Translations under genes and position numbers: made by a program
DNA from: a virus
IMG/VR virus record: IMGVR_UViG_3300034104_002124
Span: 1 to 25,822 of that record
Strand: one strand, 5' to 3'
DNA: 25,822 nucleotides
Part shown: one piece after another, positions 24,701 to 25,822 of the stretch
Layout: every line of letters begins with the position of its first letter
Numbering within the stretch: position 1 is the first letter of the stretch
Notes under the pieces: model-generated
The model's input: only the letters and a program-made list of their open reading frames with translations
Told to the model about the DNA's origin: nothing
The model's database searches: none

Positions 24701-25822
24701 ATAATTCAACAACCGCACTTGTTGTAGCTGGTAATTTTAGTACTAGTAACGCTGCTCCTAACTTAGCACGAACTCTTGTTGGTGATGGTACTAGAACAGC
24801 CACAATTTCAAGTATTAATAATCGCGTAGTTGATGCTTACGTACTTAAAGCTAAATCTGAGAATCATGCTAATTTAGGTACAATCACACCTAAAATTGCA
24901 TTGACAAACACCGGCGCAGCAACAATTGTTCCAACTACTAGTGCTACAATAGCGAATGCTACAGTAGAAATAGATGCAGAAAAAACTATATTAAGTTATT
25001 CAAATGAAATAGCAACATATGGTGGTGATGCTTACGAAAAATCTGCAACTATTGAATTCGTTTTAAATACTACAGTTAATAATTTAAGCCCTATGGTCAA
25101 TGTTGAAACACTGATTCTTGCTACATTTAAAAATGAAATTAATAATGATGCTTCTAATGAAGAAGTTAGAGTTGGCGGATCAGCTACAAGCAAATATATA
25201 TCTAGAAAAGTAGTCTTAGCAGAAGGTCAAGATGCTGAAGATTTGATTGTATACTTAGATAACAAAATACCGACAGAAGGTAATGTAAAAGTATACGCTA
25301 AATTTAAAAATGCAGCAGACGATGGCGATTTCTTAGAAGATATTTTCTGGAAAGAACTTGAAATATTAGATAGCCCTTTCAACACCGCATCACAAGAATA
25401 TGGCGAATATTCATATAAAATACCTGCTAAAGCAAGCGGTTCTGGTTTAAATGGTAGTGATATATTTGAGTATGATGTTAGCAGAATTTCTAGCATTGCA
25501 GTTACTGCTGGCGGTTCTGCTTACTCTACTGTACCTACTGTTTCGATAACAGGCGGTGGTGGTTATGGTGCTACTGCACAAGCCACTATTTCAGCAGGAG
25601 CAGTAACAGCTATCACTATATTGAATCCTGGTAGAGGTTACACTAGCAATCCTACTGTTACAATATCAGGTGGTGGTGGTTCAAGTGCCACAGCTACTGC
25701 TGCAAGATCAACTATAACATATACTGGTTATAAAGAATACGCAATTAAAATTGTACACTTGAGTAGTAACAGTGCTAGAATACCTAAGTCCACTAAGTTA
25801 AGAGCATACGCATTGCAGGTAT
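18739..25822 (+). CDS. Giant DUF4815-type virion protein, partial (no stop in window)
   Basis: An ATG at 18739, 9 bases after the gp8 stop and with an AGGA site, opens a frame with no stop to the right edge: at least 2361 codons. Opening '[20 protein letters not shown]' and '[20 protein letters not shown]' (about residue 995) and '[20 protein letters not shown]' (about 1701) are typical of DUF4815 proteins of marine phages, thought to be baseplate or fibre-base parts. Insertions: 'GTAGQFTCG' module at about 435-520, a Calx-beta-like domain at about 1171-1278, four cysteines at 1286, 1299, 1304, 1317, a 24-base tandem repeat at about 1388-1403, and Gly repeats at about 1902-1975 and 2252-2323. 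Its neighbours in T4 order suggest the position of gp9/gp10. The C-terminus lies beyond the window. Confidence 0.85.
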   Translation, partial: MALNLNTSPYFDDFDVDKNYNRILFKPGVAVQARELTQLQTILQNQISSIGSYTLKEGAIISGCEESISIVDYIKINDVDNSSVALINSQLVNFIGEEVTGGTTGLKAKIVDVRQGSVAGAPDFKTLYLSYTSFGGGTIRHFSSGEVLTITSNGNYLGKTFVVNSTSGSTLGNRFFGVTTKIQLSPGIIYAKGQFLKTETISTYVSPFNNSIRAKVGFVITESIVGSSDDDSLVDPASGTFNFAAPGADRYKLVATLESYLVNEEVSDNFYQYAEFEYGSITRTRILSDSLNQVGDQIAKRAYEANGNYVVNGLLVSVKEHLNDGDNKGVFTTGANGGLATKLAVIIESGKANVGGYLRELKSPQLIAIDKPSSFNTIDDSTLTTSYGNYVNVNEFCGAWDVDGGEPVLLYGNARDSVTNGVFSTPPALTATVAISGTAGQFTCGNSNIVVGDLIKITGTLGGTGTITGYTSGTVYKVSAKTGTAPSVTAFTLTTVAGAAIVTTAGTLTGLTYTVSGNRIGTAKIRHFVLDSGTAGTAAAQYRMYLYDIKMESGDFKDVRSIYYDAALADGIADIVLVDGNAVLNEEEYNRFLWRLPKVSIKTLRAVGNAYDYDFQYTKEFDAELNASGSVTLTVSGDESFTFGTLTDTVIAANIQMVAKDSFDIGATPIVAGQYIDILSTNAVFSSAPTVVQNSATSITIDVPNITGSDRKVKVYITVKVSNTTPIAKSLVVDRYVRIDTGTNVASTSGDYTLGVSDLFRVVQITATTNANYTTGAEDVTDQFRVDNGQTDNFYGLASIKLKASSTLNLTTKRYIQVKYEKFTRTVNGPSFACVDSYPVDDTGATGIKTEEIPLYISPTRGIFDLKNSIDFRPYVTDTAVDTSTAASATVNPSLNSIIARPSNGLTNPVPVQEFTTDLQYYLAQGARVVLDNTGEFKIVLGPQDERVDIPSPEGNQMTLATFIMPPYPSLAASAAKIYNRPDLAIKVSQVENSRYTMRDIGALEKRIKNLEYYTSLSLLEKEAKDYKILDSSGVDRFKNGLLVDPFRGHAVAAVTHPDFKCSIDNVKQELRAYFSDDTVDFRPINTGLETGAAQSTSVFHVPYTEVVYTEQLQASKASPIVIELLYDNNTSSTAPVFINASGTPVSLAAVVIPSPPTVNSVLPTGNTPIYRLFRSDSAVDEGGTVTITVETTNALTGTTVGYTVTGIAAGDLSSGSLTGTLTLSSGGTAQATFGILNDAVTEGVETLTFTLASQDSLENWTSGTVGAAGPSTTVTINDTSTSGTCISPYVLNSDGTACVPPTCGAGFAWSASEQACIPAVISKSYAGTLSISPAQDPWSDTNYVESAHNNKSGALDQFETEDAFHTTWRVWEETNLNIIALPPIKELEFDRPNDLEFDKPNDPIRCLLPTTPSIVNIFTPPSYSGILLEDNIVSVGEKTINTNLPVFARPIVLSGTVTGLAPNAVHTVTIGGVVQSTITTDSQGRASGSIAIDSGQFKAGAIDVVLTGTSSFGTNSAASAIFYAGDAITSLQQEYDRVVASQPANNVIQASSVTLDPISTLGVVSTTGTYTTSTVNADYRTTFIPAVTTNATTIETVAADPGVTSIDTVVITNVAIAPEVTIADSYNDYGYHGDGADTYPLVSTPSENFTVTGDPAITVEPINTDITFDYDLSTFADEADFAENNYFYNPGMYGGFCGFGDPMAQTFTVDNFSGGMYVSSVDLFFKNVSREGDNNGITLELREVINGYPGPTVIPGGSVHKRRSDCSVSTGSGSSTVFNGTKFQFPIPVYLESGKEYCIVPIPEADDPNYEVWIAELGESQFGTSKTISKQAHTGILFTSANNRTWTAHQSEDMMFRINRCNFRTNRDYIVTLNNNDVDWLEFSGFSSGTEFAMGSYIHNFTFTITSGGTVYTSAPTVTISGGGGGSGATATATLTDGVVTGITLTNPGTGYLLNPTVTLTGGGFTTAATVTAVLNRAKIIRNITRYNSTTALVVAGNFSTSNAAPNLARTLVGDGTRTATISSINNRVVDAYVLKAKSENHANLGTITPKIALTNTGAATIVPTTSATIANATVEIDAEKTILSYSNEIATYGGDAYEKSATIEFVLNTTVNNLSPMVNVETLILATFKNEINNDASNEEVRVGGSATSKYISRKVVLAEGQDAEDLIVYLDNKIPTEGNVKVYAKFKNAADDGDFLEDIFWKELEILDSPFNTASQEYGEYSYKIPAKASGSGLNGSDIFEYDVSRISSIAVTAGGSAYSTVPTVSITGGGGYGATAQATISAGAVTAITILNPGRGYTSNPTVTISGGGGSSATATAARSTITYTGYKEYAIKIVHLSSNSARIPKSTKLRAYALQV
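20041..20298 (+). repeat. 'GTAGQFTCG' module in the giant protein (intact copy)
   Basis: Encodes '[18 protein letters not shown]' to 'TLTGLTYTV'. The first half is very similar to gp7 bases 13640-13790 at the DNA level as well, and the second half to 14007-14106. Confidence 0.8.
22250..22572 (+). other. Calx-beta-like domain in the giant protein
   Basis: Residues about 1171-1278 contain '[15 protein letters not shown]', '[14 protein letters not shown]', '[13 protein letters not shown]' and '[15 protein letters not shown]'. The DEG...V.....T......YT..G......(S/L)G and EG.E...L.L pattern is that of Calx-beta domains, calcium-linked beta-sandwiches found in surface proteins. It is inserted within the DUF4815 protein and would probably be exposed. 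Confidence 0.65.
22591..22701 (+). repeat. Two copies of an 18-residue two-cysteine motif
   Basis: Cys1286-x12-Cys1299-x4-Cys1304-x12-Cys1317. The copies '[18 protein letters not shown]' and '[18 protein letters not shown]' align in tandem (TC...AC[VI]P). Each may close one disulfide or bind metal. Confidence 0.65.
22900..22947 (+). repeat. 24-bp tandem duplication
   Basis: Bases 22900-22923 and 22924-22947 differ at one position and encode 'LEFDRPND' then 'LEFDKPND'. It follows the proline-containing hinge after '[13 protein letters not shown]'. Confidence 0.9.
24441..24660 (+). repeat. Gly-rich repeats, giant protein (first array)
   Basis: Two units: '[20 protein letters not shown]' then '[19 protein letters not shown]' in the giant protein. 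Confidence 0.8.
25492..25707 (+). repeat. Gly-rich repeats, giant protein (second array)
   Basis: Two units: '[20 protein letters not shown]' and '[19 protein letters not shown]', closely like those in gp7. Confidence 0.8.

Overview
This window is part of the late structural region of an AT-rich, T4-like contractile-tailed phage (Caudoviricetes). The gene set and gene order match marine T4-like phages of the cyanophage/pelagiphage type. The host cannot be read from the sequence. I see no tRNA, CRISPR array, insertion sequence or attachment site. Family names come from remembered family features, because no database search was possible.

Left edge (1-806): two genes point left, the 5' part of an unrecognised gene (220 to the edge) and the head-completion nuclease gp4 (712-263). 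Right of gp4 is a 94-base divergent intergenic region. It holds a 41-base tandem duplication that copies the start of gp4 together with a T4-type late promoter (TATAAATA).

Accessory block (807-4885): a repeat-containing tail-fibre-like gene, a strange Thr/Asn/Ser-rich protein built of about six-residue repeats with a ten-cysteine core, a small fibre-assembly-like protein, a possible GT-B-fold glycosyltransferase-like protein, and a 58-residue zinc-ribbon protein. This block is the most likely place for new host-interaction biology.

Baseplate block (4934 to the right edge): gp48 tube cap, gp53 wedge, a gp27-like hub, a gp5-like central spike without the T4 lysozyme domain, an unknown 200-residue protein, gp25, gp6, a very enlarged gp7 (1397 aa), a small structural/fibre-like protein, an enlarged gp8 (534 aa), and a giant DUF4815-type protein of at least 2361 codons that runs off the window. 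Genes are packed with overlaps or short gaps, as in one late transcription unit. They would together build the hub, spike and wedges at the base of the tail.

The most striking feature is shared mosaic decoration. The same Gly-rich 'GGSGYTS...PTV...[11 protein letters not shown]' repeats occur in gp7, gp8 and the DUF4815 protein. A second module ('GTAGQFTCG...GTLGGTGTI') occurs in both gp7 and the DUF4815 protein, and in gp7 it is split by a Gly-repeat array. gp7 also carries an acidic C-terminal extension of about 500 residues made of 19/21-residue tandem repeats, and the DUF4815 protein carries a Calx-beta-like domain and a duplicated two-cysteine motif. Late promoters can be placed at several gene boundaries, and two sit so close to the start codon that the mRNA would be leaderless.
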